From Leptothermofonsia sichuanensis E412 (GTDB lineage: Bacteria; Cyanobacteriota; Cyanobacteriia; Leptolyngbyales; Leptolyngbyaceae): a stretch of 64,000 bases of DNA. How positions within the stretch are numbered: position 1 is the first letter of the stretch; each line of letters starts with the position of its first letter. The translations under genes were made by a program, and so were the position numbers. Positions 8,575 to 16,146 of this stretch are shown piece after piece. Location: positions 992,001 through 1,056,000 of the forward strand of contig NZ_CP072600.1 in assembly GCF_019891175.1 (NCBI RefSeq), written 5' to 3'. The notes beneath the pieces were generated by a model. The model saw only the letters and a list, made by a program, of their open reading frames with translations, made no database searches and was not told where the DNA came from.

Positions 8575-9519
8575 ATGAATCCTACGGAAACACCAATCGA
8601 TTCACACCTGTCTGACCTGCGGCGGCATTCAGAACCACCAGTTCTCTGGGTTTTGCTTGCCATTGGGTCACTGCTGCTGCATCTGGGCTTACTCATGGCC
8701 CTGCGCCAGTACTGGACTCGTCTTGTGAAAATTGAACCGGGCACCCCTCCTATCGCTGTGGAGTTTGTGCCATCCCCGCCAGCGGCTAAAACCCGATCAA
8801 CTCCAGCCAGACAGGGAACCTCGCCAAAGGTTGAAACTCAGCCTGGATCAGCAGTTCCAGATCAATCCATAGAGAGGCAGGGGGCGATCGCCTCCGTTCC
8901 TGCCCAACAACCCACCCCACCACCCCGTCAGCCATCCCTTCCCCGTCAGCCCCCCCAAAGCCCCCCCTTTCGCCAGGAATTTGCCCCGCCTGAACCAACC
9001 TCGCCCCAACCGCAAGCCCTCCCTTCAGACACTCCTCCCAGAGATTCCAGCAGCCCTCAACCGGCCAATCAGCCCACTGGTAGCGAATTCCAGTCGCCAA
9101 CTCCCACCAATGGTTCAGGGCAATCCGCTACTCAGGAGGGACCTATTACCTCTGGACGGGGACTTCCCGCTCTCAAGGGAGAAGTACTGGTCGAAATTCT
9201 GAGTAGTCGTCAGAGAGCCGACCTGAAAGCTCAACCAGCCAGCCCCCTGAAGTCCCAGCAGCAAATATCCATTTTTCTATCTGCAACCCCTCAGCAGCCA
9301 ATTGAGCTTGAGGCTTATCTGGAAATTGACGCAAATGGAAAAGTGTTGAAAGCTGAACCCAATAATCCAGGTAGATCGGAACTCGATGAGCAAACCCAGC
9401 AAAGCCTGATCAACCAGATCTTCAGAGAAATAAGGTTTTCCCCAGCCCAGGATGGTGATCCACCTCAGCCCGTCTTGTCCGATCTGATTGTCCAGGTTAG
9501 AATAACGGTTCCCCGTTAA
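8575..9519 (+). CDS. TonB-like energy transducer
   Basis: Start at ATG 8575 (MNPTETPID); in-frame upstream codons exist but look non-coding. One membrane helix (about residues 22-42) is followed by a long Pro/Gln/Ser linker and a C-terminal domain of about 90 residues whose ELEAYLEIDANGKVLKAEP and FSPAQDGDPPQPVLSDLIVQVRITV match the layout of TonB_C/TonB-like family C-termini. Likely partner of the ExbBD complex at 1083-2758, although the two loci are separated by 5.8 kb. Divergent from the GH19 gene. Confidence 0.7.
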   Translation: MNPTETPIDSHLSDLRRHSEPPVLWVLLAIGSLLLHLGLLMALRQYWTRLVKIEPGTPPIAVEFVPSPPAAKTRSTPARQGTSPKVETQPGSAVPDQSIERQGAIASVPAQQPTPPPRQPSLPRQPPQSPPFRQEFAPPEPTSPQPQALPSDTPPRDSSSPQPANQPTGSEFQSPTPTNGSGQSATQEGPITSGRGLPALKGEVLVEILSSRQRADLKAQPASPLKSQQQISIFLSATPQQPIELEAYLEIDANGKVLKAEPNNPGRSELDEQTQQSLINQIFREIRFSPAQDGDPPQPVLSDLIVQVRITVPR

Positions 9520-9610
9520 AATGCTTGAACTCCTCAGATCCGTGTGCTACTATGACAGATGCTTTGTGAAAAGTTCCTGTAAGCAAACCCATCTACGGGC
9601 AAATCCATCC

Positions 9611-9681
9611 GCGGGCATAGTTTAGTGGTAAAACCATAGCCTTCCAAGCTATTGATGCGAGTTCGATTCTCGCTGCCCGCT
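9611..9681 (+). tRNA. trnG-UCC: tRNA-Gly (anticodon UCC)
   Basis: 71-nt cloverleaf: acceptor GCGGGCA pairs with TGCCCGC, D arm TAGTTTAGTGGTAAAACCA, anticodon stem ATAGC/GCTAT around CTTCCAA (anticodon TCC), and T arm with GTTCGATTC. CCA is not encoded. A phage-integrase N-terminal remnant starts 168 bp downstream, so this tRNA is a plausible attachment site. Confidence 0.95.
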
Positions 9682-9849
9682 TTGAGAAGCAACCCCTGAA
9701 ACCACTGTGTTTTTGCGGCTTTCATTTTCTTGTTGATTTCAATGCATTGGTTCACCTGTTCCAGAGTTTGGACACTTTTGGGGCAGGTTTGATATTTGAT
9801 TGGAATAATACTGAAAAGAGAAAAATAGCTTAGAAAAGTTCACCCACGG

Positions 9850-9996
9850 ATGAATCCGAAACCCTATCAGCGTAAGGCTGCCAGAGGAGCAGTCAAAATC
9901 AAGAACTCCAGCGATCGATTGCAGTTAGTCTTCACTTTTGCTGGAAACCGCTGCTACCTCTCATTGGGTTTTGCTGATAATCATCCCCAAAACTGA
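9850..9996 (+). pseudogene. Tyrosine-recombinase N-terminal remnant (DUF3596/Arm-type domain)
   Basis: 48 codons. The peptide has GAVKIKNSSDRLQLVFTF and RCYLSLGFADNHPQN, which resembles the N-terminal arm-binding domain of phage-type integrases (pattern KG.V.IE...GRLRLR...KYLSLGLAD). The catalytic domain is absent. Position just after tRNA-Gly fits a decayed island integrase. Confidence 0.65.
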
Positions 9997-9998
9997 AG

Positions 9999-10196
9999 GC
10001 TAGTGCATTGGGGCAGAAGTTTTTCACCACAAAGGCACGAAGAGACACAGCGTTTCTTAAAGCCTATCCGAAAACTTCCTCAGGCTGGAGTTGAGCGTTG
10101 TCCATTGGGGCTTTTCGGATAGGCTTTTAGTGCGCTTTGCGTGTTTGTGGTTCAAGCTAAAACTGGCGGGTTATTTTCGCCAACCTGCACCAGTAG
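9999..10196. repeat. Family C repeat, longest copy, upstream of psbA
   Basis: Runs from CTAGTGCATTGGGGCAGAAG to GCCAACCTGCACCAGTAG, with CTAG/TGCA inverted ends. It contains an internal inverted repeat (AAAGCCTATCCGAAAA and TTTTCGGATAGGCTTTTA). Related copies are at 901-1010 and 34645-34780. Together with the promoter it accounts for most of the 388-bp gap before psbA. Confidence 0.75.
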
Positions 10197-10281
10197 TTTA
10201 TGAACAGCAGCTTGATTACTCATAGAGGTTCATCCAGACTTCGATCAAATCAAGATTTTACACAATTTACCATTGGCTCCA

Positions 10282-10311
10282 TTGACAACTATATAACTAA
10301 AAAGCTATAAA
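10282..10311 (+). promoter_or_regulatory. psbA' promoter with putative ArsR-type operator
   Basis: TTGACA (10282-10287), 18-bp spacer, TATAAA (10306-10311), about 75 bp before the ATG. The segment ATAACTAAAAAGCTATAAAG at 10293-10312 overlaps the spacer and -10 and closely matches ATAACTAATTAGTCATAAAG at 15555-15574 before the DUF2892/Rieske genes, so the same repressor may act on both. Confidence 0.6.
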
Positions 10312-10384
10312 GTAGCATAATCAAATTTTATTTGATTGGCGTTCACTATACCTCAGATCACCTCATAAATTGAGGATTGGAATT

Positions 10385-11467
10385 ATGACGACATTATTGG
10401 AACGAAGAACTTCAACCAACCCCTGGGATCGTCTGTGCAACTGGATTACCAGCGTGGAAAACCGTTTGTACATCGGCTGGTTTGGAGTATTGCTGATCCC
10501 GACGGCATTGGTAGCCGCGATCGTGTTCATCCTGGCGATGATTGCAGCACCCCCGGTGGATATTGATGGTATCCGCGAACCGGTCTCTGGTTCGTTGCTC
10601 TATGGCAATAACTTGATGACTGCTACCGTTGTGCCCACGTCAAATGCGATCGGGTTGCACTTATACCCAATTTGGGAAGCAGCATCTCTAGATGAATGGC
10701 TTTACAATGGCGGTCCCTGGCAAATGATTGTGTTTCATTTCTTGATTGCGATCTACGCCTACATGGGGCGGCAATGGGAATTGAGCTATCGACTGGGAAT
10801 GCGTCCCTGGATTGCAGTCGCATATTCGGCTCCAGTAGCGGCAGCAACCTCCGTATTGTTGATTTATCCCATCGGTCAAGGTAGCTTCTCAGATGGGTTG
10901 ATGCTGGGTGTATCAGGCACCTTTAACTTCATGATTGTTTTCACCGCAGAACATAATATTCTGATGCATCCGTTTCACATGCTGGGTGTAGCGGGTGTGT
11001 TTGGAGGAGCCTTATTCAGCGCCATGCATGGCTCGCTGGTGACTTCTTCTCTGGTACGGGAAACCACTGAAGCGGAGTCCCAAAACTATGGCTACAAGTT
11101 TGGGCAGGAGGAAGAAACCTACAATATTGTGGCAGCGCACGGCTACTTTGGGCGTCTAATCTTCCAGTATGCCAGCTTCAACAATAGCCGATCGCTACAC
11201 TTCTTTCTGGCAGCCTGGCCGGTTGTTGGCATCTGGTTTGCAGCTTTAGGCATCAGTACCATGTCGTTTAACCTGAATGGGTTTAACTTCAATAACTCGG
11301 TGTTAGACAGTCAAGGGCGCGTGATTCCTAGCTGGGCCGATCTGTTGAACCGGGCCAACATGGGAATTGAAGTGATACATGAGCGCAATGCTCACAATTT
11401 CCCACTGGATCTGGCAGCCGGTGAAGCCCAGCCAGTTGCCTTAAAAGCTCCTGCAATCGCTGGCTGA
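10385..11467 (+). CDS. psbA: Photosystem II D1 protein, D1' (low-oxygen type) variant
   Basis: 360 residues from ATG 10385, the standard D1 length. Cofactor ligands are kept: D170, E189, H332, E333, H337, D342 and the A344 C-terminal cleavage site for the Mn cluster; Y161 and H190; H118, H198, H215 and H272; S264 and F255 at QB. It carries A80, L158 and A286, the three substitutions that define D1' (PsbA1 of Synechocystis, PsbA2 of Thermosynechococcus), and M173, also known from PsbA2. Unusual extra changes: T187 for Gln, W112 for Tyr, A144 for Cys, Q130 kept. D1' genes are known to be induced by low oxygen. Its location in a sulfide-gene island next to tRNA-Gly suggests acquired or mobile status. 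Confidence 0.97.
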   Translation: MTTLLERRTSTNPWDRLCNWITSVENRLYIGWFGVLLIPTALVAAIVFILAMIAAPPVDIDGIREPVSGSLLYGNNLMTATVVPTSNAIGLHLYPIWEAASLDEWLYNGGPWQMIVFHFLIAIYAYMGRQWELSYRLGMRPWIAVAYSAPVAAATSVLLIYPIGQGSFSDGLMLGVSGTFNFMIVFTAEHNILMHPFHMLGVAGVFGGALFSAMHGSLVTSSLVRETTEAESQNYGYKFGQEEETYNIVAAHGYFGRLIFQYASFNNSRSLHFFLAAWPVVGIWFAALGISTMSFNLNGFNFNNSVLDSQGRVIPSWADLLNRANMGIEVIHERNAHNFPLDLAAGEAQPVALKAPAIAG

Positions 11468-11529
11468 ACGGCACAGGCTAACTGGTCTGTTGTCATGGTT
11501 TGAATGAGTGCAATGACATCTTCTGTTTT

Positions 11530-11553
11530 GCGTCTCCAGATTATAGGAGGCGC
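11530..11553 (+). terminator. Possible psbA' terminator hairpin
   Basis: GCGTCTCC and GGAGGCGC form an 8-bp stem with one G-T type mismatch around AGATTATA, 63 bp after the psbA stop. No strong U run follows, so it may be a processing hairpin. Confidence 0.3.
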
Positions 11554-11626
11554 ATTTCTGCATCAATCTTTCTGCATCAATCTTATTCTTGTAGCTGCTT
11601 GAGTTGTTTCAAGGTTTTTGTTTGTT

Positions 11627-11800
11627 TCACAATCCGGTCATGAAGCGATCGCAGGCCAGATCACGAAACTCAAACACCGCTGGATCACTAATTTTGTAGC
11701 AGGTGCTGATGCCTTTGGTTTGGCAAAATAAATTCCGGTTTGTGTTAGTGCCTTCAAATGTTTTGATAGATTGACCTGCTGTCTTGCCCTTGTAAACCGC
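11627..11800 (-). pseudogene. ArsR-family repressor remnant
   Basis: Two frames hold recognisable ArsR pieces: VNLSKHLKALTQTGI (the DNA-recognition helix region) and, after a frameshift, TKGISTCYKISDPAVFEF-DLACDRF (the winged-helix end and alpha-5). The N-terminal half is missing. It is convergent with psbA'. An AT-rich palindrome, TTGATTTATATATATATCAA at 12095-12114, lies in the upstream direction and may be its old operator. Confidence 0.65.
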
Positions 11801-12063
11801 CCTCCGGCAACCGTTCATTGTTCTCGTTCCCATGCTCTGCGTGGGAATGGGTTCTGGAGGCTCCGCCTCCCGTATAATCGGCAGAGCCGCACTTGAGCGG
11901 TGTCCAGGCTCTGCCTGGACACCAGGGCTATCTTTCTGATGAATTATTCAGGCTAAGAGAACTTGATATAGCCTCATACGGACAGATTTAGTTACCGTTG
12001 CCAACACGCGACCAGGTGATTAAACTGTTGTCTTGACCCTTGTAAACCGCCCTCCGGCAACCG
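11781..12063. repeat. 36-bp direct repeats flanking an insertion with the GTTCTCGTTCCCATG repeat
   Basis: CCCTTGTAAACCGCCCTCCG plus GCAACCG occurs at about 11787-11813 and again at 12037-12063. Between them, 11818-11940 holds a palindrome-rich dispersed repeat (TTCCCATGCTCTGCGTGGGAA, GGAGGCTCCGCCTCC, TCCAGGCTCTGCCTGGA), also found at 54994-55072. The direct repeat is part of the ArsR remnant, so this looks like an insertion or duplication that broke that gene. Confidence 0.6.
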
Positions 12064-12182
12064 CTGTCGGGCTTTACTGTAAGCTCCTGTGTCGTTGATT
12101 TATATATATATCAAGCCTTGCAGCTTTTTTCTACTCCCTTATTTCAGTGACATTGAAGCATACACTACTAAACCTTACCGCA

Positions 12183-13157
12183 TTAAATTGCCTCAAGAGG
12201 TTTTCCAAAGATTCTGTCGGTAAATTTCACATACCAGGCAGCCGCCTGCACTTGAATAATGTATGCCATTGAAATGATCAGCGCGATTTCTGAACCCTCT
12301 TTGCCAAAAGCTGTCATTGCGATCGCCAAAGCAATCGATAGGTTCCGCATTACAGTTCCATAAACTAGCGCGATCGCATCATTCCGATTAAAAAACAGCT
12401 TACCAACGATTGTACTCAGCAAAAAGTTGCCACTATACACAATTGCCAACGGCAAAAGCAGGGAAACCAGCAGCCAGGGATTTTCCACAATTCCTTTCGC
12501 ACGCAATGCCATTGCAACAAATACCACTCCTAATACGCCCAATGTCGAGAAGGCGGGAAATTTCTGCTTTAGATTTTTATTGTACTTATCCTGTCCAACC
12601 GTTGCCATCAGGACACGCTGAGTGATTATGCCTAAAACCAGGGGCAGGAAGACAATCACCAAGATTTGTTGGAACACGCTTGCTAAAGGAATCTCTACCA
12701 CAGTGCCCATTAACCACTGGGCATAAAATGGAGTAATAATTGACCCAGCAATTAACCCGACAACAGTCATTTTGATTGCTGCACTCACATTTCCTTTCGC
12801 AAACCCTGTCCAGGAAATCGTCATGCCACTGGTAGGCAGTAAGGCAGATAAGAGGAGTCCTAGTGCAATCAGCGGCTGATCATGGAAAAACCATTGGCCC
12901 ACAAAATAATCAAAAAAAGGAACAACCGCAAAGTTAATCAATTGAGTGATAATTTGAACCTTATAGTCACCACCTGAAAAAACTTCCTTAACCTGTAAGT
13001 TGATCATCATGGGATATACCATGAGGAAGGTTAGAGGAATAATGGTTGCTTTGAGGAAACCAGGGTCAACGACAACACCAAAGAGAATGCCTGCGATCAT
13101 TGAAGACGGAATTGACCAAACAAGCTGCTGCTGAATGAGAGAAAGAAGTTTCCACAT
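12183..13157 (-). CDS. ACR3/BASS-superfamily membrane permease
   Basis: 324 residues, about ten predicted membrane helices, matching the bile acid:sodium symporter/ACR3 fold (SALLPTSGMTISWTGFAKGN, MVYPMMINLQVKEV, VYGTVMRNLSIALAIA). ACR3 arsenite pumps have a conserved Cys in the fourth helix; here that segment reads LPTSGMT with no Cys, so arsenite efflux is doubtful and another anion is possible. Neighbouring ArsR remnant and sulfide genes suggest a thiol-reactive or sulfur oxyanion substrate (inference). Divergent from a methyltransferase across a 262-bp gap. Confidence 0.75.
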   Translation of the reverse strand: MWKLLSLIQQQLVWSIPSSMIAGILFGVVVDPGFLKATIIPLTFLMVYPMMINLQVKEVFSGGDYKVQIITQLINFAVVPFFDYFVGQWFFHDQPLIALGLLLSALLPTSGMTISWTGFAKGNVSAAIKMTVVGLIAGSIITPFYAQWLMGTVVEIPLASVFQQILVIVFLPLVLGIITQRVLMATVGQDKYNKNLKQKFPAFSTLGVLGVVFVAMALRAKGIVENPWLLVSLLLPLAIVYSGNFLLSTIVGKLFFNRNDAIALVYGTVMRNLSIALAIAMTAFGKEGSEIALIISMAYIIQVQAAAWYVKFTDRIFGKPLEAI

Positions 13158-13165
13158 GAGAGTTT

Positions 13166-13206
13166 GTTGATGATTCGATATTGATGATTCGATATTGATG
13201 ATTCGC
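13166..13206. repeat. Short tandem repeat before the ACR3-like gene
   Basis: TGATGATTCGATAT repeats about three times with a 15-bp period, ending in GATGATTCGCTAG, immediately upstream of the minus-strand permease start at 13157. Could bind a regulator or be slippage. Confidence 0.6.
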
Positions 13207-13329
13207 TAGTTGAATCAAGAATGAACTAAGTTACGGGCTTTAGTTGTGCTTTGTAGGCGTTGAGTCCGTTGCTGTGGGTAGCCGGGCTTGTTGGGATGCC
13301 ATTAAAGCGCCTCCCGCTCCAATTTAATG

Positions 13330-13357
13330 AATATATAGCCAGATAGTTATAAAAAGA
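13330..13357. promoter_or_regulatory. Putative ArsR-type operator before the methyltransferase
   Basis: ATATATAGCCAGATAGTTAT followed by AAAAAG. Read on the minus strand it gives ATAACTATCTGGCTATATAT, similar to the site before the first SQR (minus strand ATAACTATATGGTAG at 16009-16024). Confidence 0.4.
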
Positions 13358-13419
13358 CAATGCGTGATTATACCTGTACACTGAAAGCGTTGACCTAATT
13401 CAATCGAGCTTAGTTGATC

Positions 13420-14013
13420 ATGAACCAGTGGGACACACGCTACAAGGCAGAAGACTATGTCTATGGCACGACTGCCAATGACTTCTTAATCAGTGTTGCT
13501 GATCGCATTCCGCCAGGGCACATTCTCTGTCTGGCAGAGGGAGAAGGACGAAACGCCGTCTTCCTTGCAGAGAAAGGCTATACGGTCACGGCGGTTGACT
13601 TTTCGAGTGTTGGCTTGCAGAAGGCGCGACAATTGGCATCTGAGCGAGGCGTCAGCATCAAAACCTGTTGTGCGGATTTGAGTGAGTTTATGATTCAGCC
13701 CAACCAATGGCAGGGGATTGTCTCTATCTTTGCCCATCTGCCGCCAGAAATCCGAGTTCCGCTGCACCGCGCTGTTGTAGCAGGATTGGTGATGGGTGGA
13801 GCCTTTGTTTTGGAAGCCTACACGCCTCAGCAATTGCAATATAAGACTGGTGGCCCACCAACTGCTGAGTTGATGATGAACCTGTCTGATTTACAGACTG
13901 AATTGAACGGACTGGAATGGGCAATCGCGCAGGAAAAAGTTCGCTTCATTCAGGAAGGGACGCTACACAACGGAATGAGTGCTGTGGTACAACTGCTAGG
14001 ATTCAGGCATTAA
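13420..14013 (+). CDS. Class I SAM-dependent methyltransferase (TehB-like)
   Basis: 197 residues from ATG 13420. Motif I is GHILCLAEGEGRNAVFLA, motif post-I VTAVDFSSVGL, and motif IV region GIVSIFAHLPPEIR. This is the small methyltransferase family annotated as tellurite-resistance TehB-like or thiol methyltransferases. The family often detoxifies chalcogen or thiol compounds; in this setting methylation of sulfide or a metalloid is plausible but unproven. Divergent from the ACR3-like permease. Confidence 0.82.
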   Translation: MNQWDTRYKAEDYVYGTTANDFLISVADRIPPGHILCLAEGEGRNAVFLAEKGYTVTAVDFSSVGLQKARQLASERGVSIKTCCADLSEFMIQPNQWQGIVSIFAHLPPEIRVPLHRAVVAGLVMGGAFVLEAYTPQQLQYKTGGPPTAELMMNLSDLQTELNGLEWAIAQEKVRFIQEGTLHNGMSAVVQLLGFRH

Positions 14014-14137
14014 GTCTATTCTTGAATTATCCTTATGCCAGCATTGGATAATTGCAAAACTCCTTTCGAGACGAGTCTTAATCTTTTGCGGGTTATATTC
14101 CTCGTCGAATGTCCTGACAAGTTCAACAAGGAACAGG

Positions 14138-14533
14138 TCAATTTGTTTTGGTTTTGAATTCGGTCTTCAGACCCGATTTCCGCCACTCTATCATGCCGCC
14201 TGTGATGTTATAGATCGTAGTGAAACCTGCATCTGCAAGCTTCTTTGCTGCGATCGGGCTGCGATGGGCTGTTAAGCAGATTACGGCAATGGGTTGCTCT
14301 TTTGACAATTCCCGGAACCATCGGGGCAAAAACCACTGGGTTAGGCTTAAGCCCATTAGAATTCGTGGCAAACTTAAGTTGCGGGCATCGGGGGCATGAC
14401 CTGTGAAATACTCCAAGGAACTGCGAACATCGATGAGTAATGGTGGGTTCGGCAACTGAGCAAATTCTATGGGAGACAGGTCAATTACAGTTGGCTCAGC
14501 ATGAGCCTGCCTGGAATGAGTCAGTTTAGACAT
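14138..14533 (-). CDS. Single-domain rhodanese
   Basis: 131 residues with one rhodanese domain: N-terminal PPLLIDVRSSLEYFTGH, and the active loop VICLTAHRSPIAAKKL with the catalytic Cys in the six-residue CLTAHR loop. C-terminal GGMIEW is typical. Acts as a sulfurtransferase that moves sulfane sulfur. It is the last gene of DUF2892-Rieske-rhodanese on the minus strand, 18 bp after the Rieske gene, so it probably handles persulfide made by the SQRs in this island. Confidence 0.9.
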   Translation of the reverse strand: MSKLTHSRQAHAEPTVIDLSPIEFAQLPNPPLLIDVRSSLEYFTGHAPDARNLSLPRILMGLSLTQWFLPRWFRELSKEQPIAVICLTAHRSPIAAKKLADAGFTTIYNITGGMIEWRKSGLKTEFKTKTN

Positions 14534-14551
14534 TGAACACCTCGTTAATGA

Positions 14552-15091
14552 TTAAACCCACCAAGGCTCTTTGCCAGTGCGGGGATCGGCTTCCGTCCAG
14601 GGGGAGATCAAAATACTACCATTGTCCATCACGGTGACATGAACAATCTTGAGGGGTAGGGGGGCTGGCCCCCGAATCACCATTCCATCCGGCGCGTAAA
14701 GAGAACCATGACAGGGGCACTGAAACTGCTGATCGACTGGGTTCCAGGGAAAGGTGCAACCCAAGTGAGTACAATTATCCACAAGCCCTATAGGATCAAG
14801 CGTTTGGTCGTCTTTGACAACAAGGTAGGTTGGCTCACCCGCTAACCCTGCTACCAGCGCACGAGTTCCGGGGGGTTCTGTCAGAATTTGGCTTGCGGGA
14901 ATCGGATTCCCCAGAATATCTGTAGCAATGATGCCACCCTCTACTCCAATGTCTTCTTTGGGTGGAACAAAAAACTGATTAACCGGATAGAGCGCAGAAC
15001 CTATCGTTACGGCTACCGTTGCTCCGGTGAGAAAGTTAAGCAGTTGTCGCCGTGATAAAGATGATTCTTCGAGAGGAAAAGTGTCGTCCAT
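14552..15091 (-). CDS. petC: Cytochrome b6f Rieske iron-sulfur protein (extra copy)
   Basis: 179 residues. Twin-arginine-like start (SRRQLLNFLTGATVAVTIG) gives the membrane anchor, then the Rieske soluble domain with the cluster motifs CTHLGCTFPWN and CPCHGSLY, both Cys-His pairs and the disulfide Cys present. Cyanobacteria often encode several PetC proteins; this one lies away from petA and is co-oriented with rhodanese and DUF2892. It probably replaces the main Rieske subunit in b6f under sulfide or low oxygen, where cluster potential or sulfide resistance matters (inference). Confidence 0.92.
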   Translation of the reverse strand: MDDTFPLEESSLSRRQLLNFLTGATVAVTIGSALYPVNQFFVPPKEDIGVEGGIIATDILGNPIPASQILTEPPGTRALVAGLAGEPTYLVVKDDQTLDPIGLVDNCTHLGCTFPWNPVDQQFQCPCHGSLYAPDGMVIRGPAPLPLKIVHVTVMDNGSILISPWTEADPRTGKEPWWV

Positions 15092-15161
15092 CAGAAACCT
15101 CCTTTTTGCATGTCCTGGAGATGTGAATCAATGGGTAAAACTAAATAGGACTTACGCAGTT

Positions 15162-15200
15162 GGATGATTTCTCGCGAGCGCAGCCTGCGAGAAATCATCC
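15162..15200. other. Perfect 14-bp inverted repeat in the DUF2892-Rieske spacer
   Basis: GGATGATTTCTCGC (15162-15175) and its exact complement (15187-15200) with an 11-nt loop. No U run follows on the minus strand. It could attenuate or process the DUF2892-petC transcript. Confidence 0.6.
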
Positions 15201-15238
15201 AAAATCCAGAAAATTCATCGCAAGTGCGCAAGCCCTGA

Positions 15239-15451
15239 CTAAAGTTGTTCGTTGGGCTGGTTTGTGTGAATTCCGAGAAGGCGATAAAGACCGCAGAAGC
15301 CGACCAGTGCTGTGACTAAAGATACACTACCTGCGACCACCAGCCCAATCCCCAAAGTAGTGCCACTGTAGAGAAACAATCCTAGATAAAACAGCACTGA
15401 AGCCAAAACCAGGCGGATCAGGCGATCAAGCAAGCCAACATTCGTTTTCAT
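15239..15451 (-). CDS. DUF2892 inner-membrane protein
   Basis: 70 residues from ATG 15451 (MKTNVGLLDRLIRL). Two membrane helices, with the family's N-x-G-x-x-D-R-x-x-R start and a LVGFCGLYRLLGI end. DUF2892 is the membrane part of YgaP-type rhodaneses and is often encoded next to rhodanese and sulfur genes. Heads the minus-strand set with petC and rhodanese. Its promoter region holds the AT-rich element at 15555-15577. Confidence 0.85.
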   Translation of the reverse strand: MKTNVGLLDRLIRLVLASVLFYLGLFLYSGTTLGIGLVVAGSVSLVTALVGFCGLYRLLGIHTNQPNEQL

Positions 15452-15554
15452 AGCTAAAATCTCCAAATACTGATCAAGTAAATTACAAAAGCCACCACAT
15501 AGTTGCAGAAGTGGACTCCGCAGCCTTGCAACGTTTTGTAACTCTATCCACAAT

Positions 15555-15577
15555 ATAACTAATTAGTCATAAAGTTG
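15555..15577. promoter_or_regulatory. Putative ArsR-type operator between DUF2892 and DUF4079
   Basis: ATAACTAATTAGTCATAAAG, with the palindrome CTAATTAG. It matches the psbA' promoter element at 10293-10312 at 16 of 20 positions and shares ACTAATTAG with the element before the intact SQR at 34914-34938. It lies between divergent genes. Confidence 0.5.
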
Positions 15578-15622
15578 TAAAGCCGATTAAAGGAGTGGGC
15601 TTATACTTTGGAGATACCCCAA

Positions 15623-15843
15623 ATGAGTTTAGAAGGTTCAGCGACTTTTCACCCTTATCTGAGCTTTTTTCATCCTGCTGTAATGTGGGTTTTATTTGGT
15701 GGTGCGCTCTATGCCCTCTCTGTACCTGGGTGTACAAGTCCGATGGACGAGTCTAGCGGAGGGCGATCGCAAGAGAGCGCTGATCAAAAGTCGCTTTGCG
15801 ACTCGTCATTATCAAATGGGATTTCCAGTATTCCCGCCTGAAA
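15623..15843 (+). pseudogene. DUF4079 membrane protein, frameshifted and truncated
   Basis: The first part reads MSLEGSATFHPYLSFFHPAV then MWVLFGGALYAL; after a frameshift near 15718 the other frame continues YLGVQVRWT and DRKRALIKSRFATRHYQMG, which is the DUF4079 continuation. The rest is cut off by the repeat at 15858. DUF4079 proteins are small cyanobacterial membrane proteins of unknown role. Confidence 0.7.
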
Positions 15844-15857
15844 CCGCTGTTCAGGCA

Positions 15858-15953
15858 ATATAGCGTTTTTCAATTGAGTAAAGTACGGGAGTGTGAAGTA
15901 CAGTGGGGTGCTCAGCACCCCACTGTACTTCACACCCTTGAAAAGGGCTATAA
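15858..15953. repeat. Family B hairpin MITE, copy 1
   Basis: Ends TATAGCGTTTTTCAATTGAG and, reversed, TATAGCCCTTTTCAAGGG are inverted repeats. The centre holds a near-perfect hairpin with two 20-bp arms around a single C (about 15890-15930). Other copies: 17916-17996 (reversed) and 32001-32094. Confidence 0.8.
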
Positions 15954-16006
15954 CGCGATAGGTCACATCAATTTATTGGCTAAATCAGGGCTTGACGGAT
16001 AATTTA

Positions 16007-16035
16007 TACTACCATATAGTTATATAATAAATAAA
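16007..16035. promoter_or_regulatory. Putative ArsR-type operator before SQR1-arsR
   Basis: TACTACCATATAGTTATATA then ATAAATAAA. Contains the palindrome ATATAGTTATAT. It matches the element before the persulfide dioxygenase (33177-33205) in TACCATATAG, ATAT and the following AT run. It lies 110 bp before the SQR1 start. Confidence 0.55.
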
Positions 16036-16146
16036 AAACTGGTTCGTCCTGACCTCAGGATTCAATGAATTTCTATACGGCTCTGCAATCTGAGCAGGAT
16101 TGAAAGCTTCGACCGACTGGATTGCAGACTTTTGGAGACTCCTCAC

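Noticed and set aside
12183-13157. Calling the permease an arsenite pump (arsB/acr3)
   Set aside because: The conserved ACR3 Cys in helix 4 is missing, so only superfamily level is supported.
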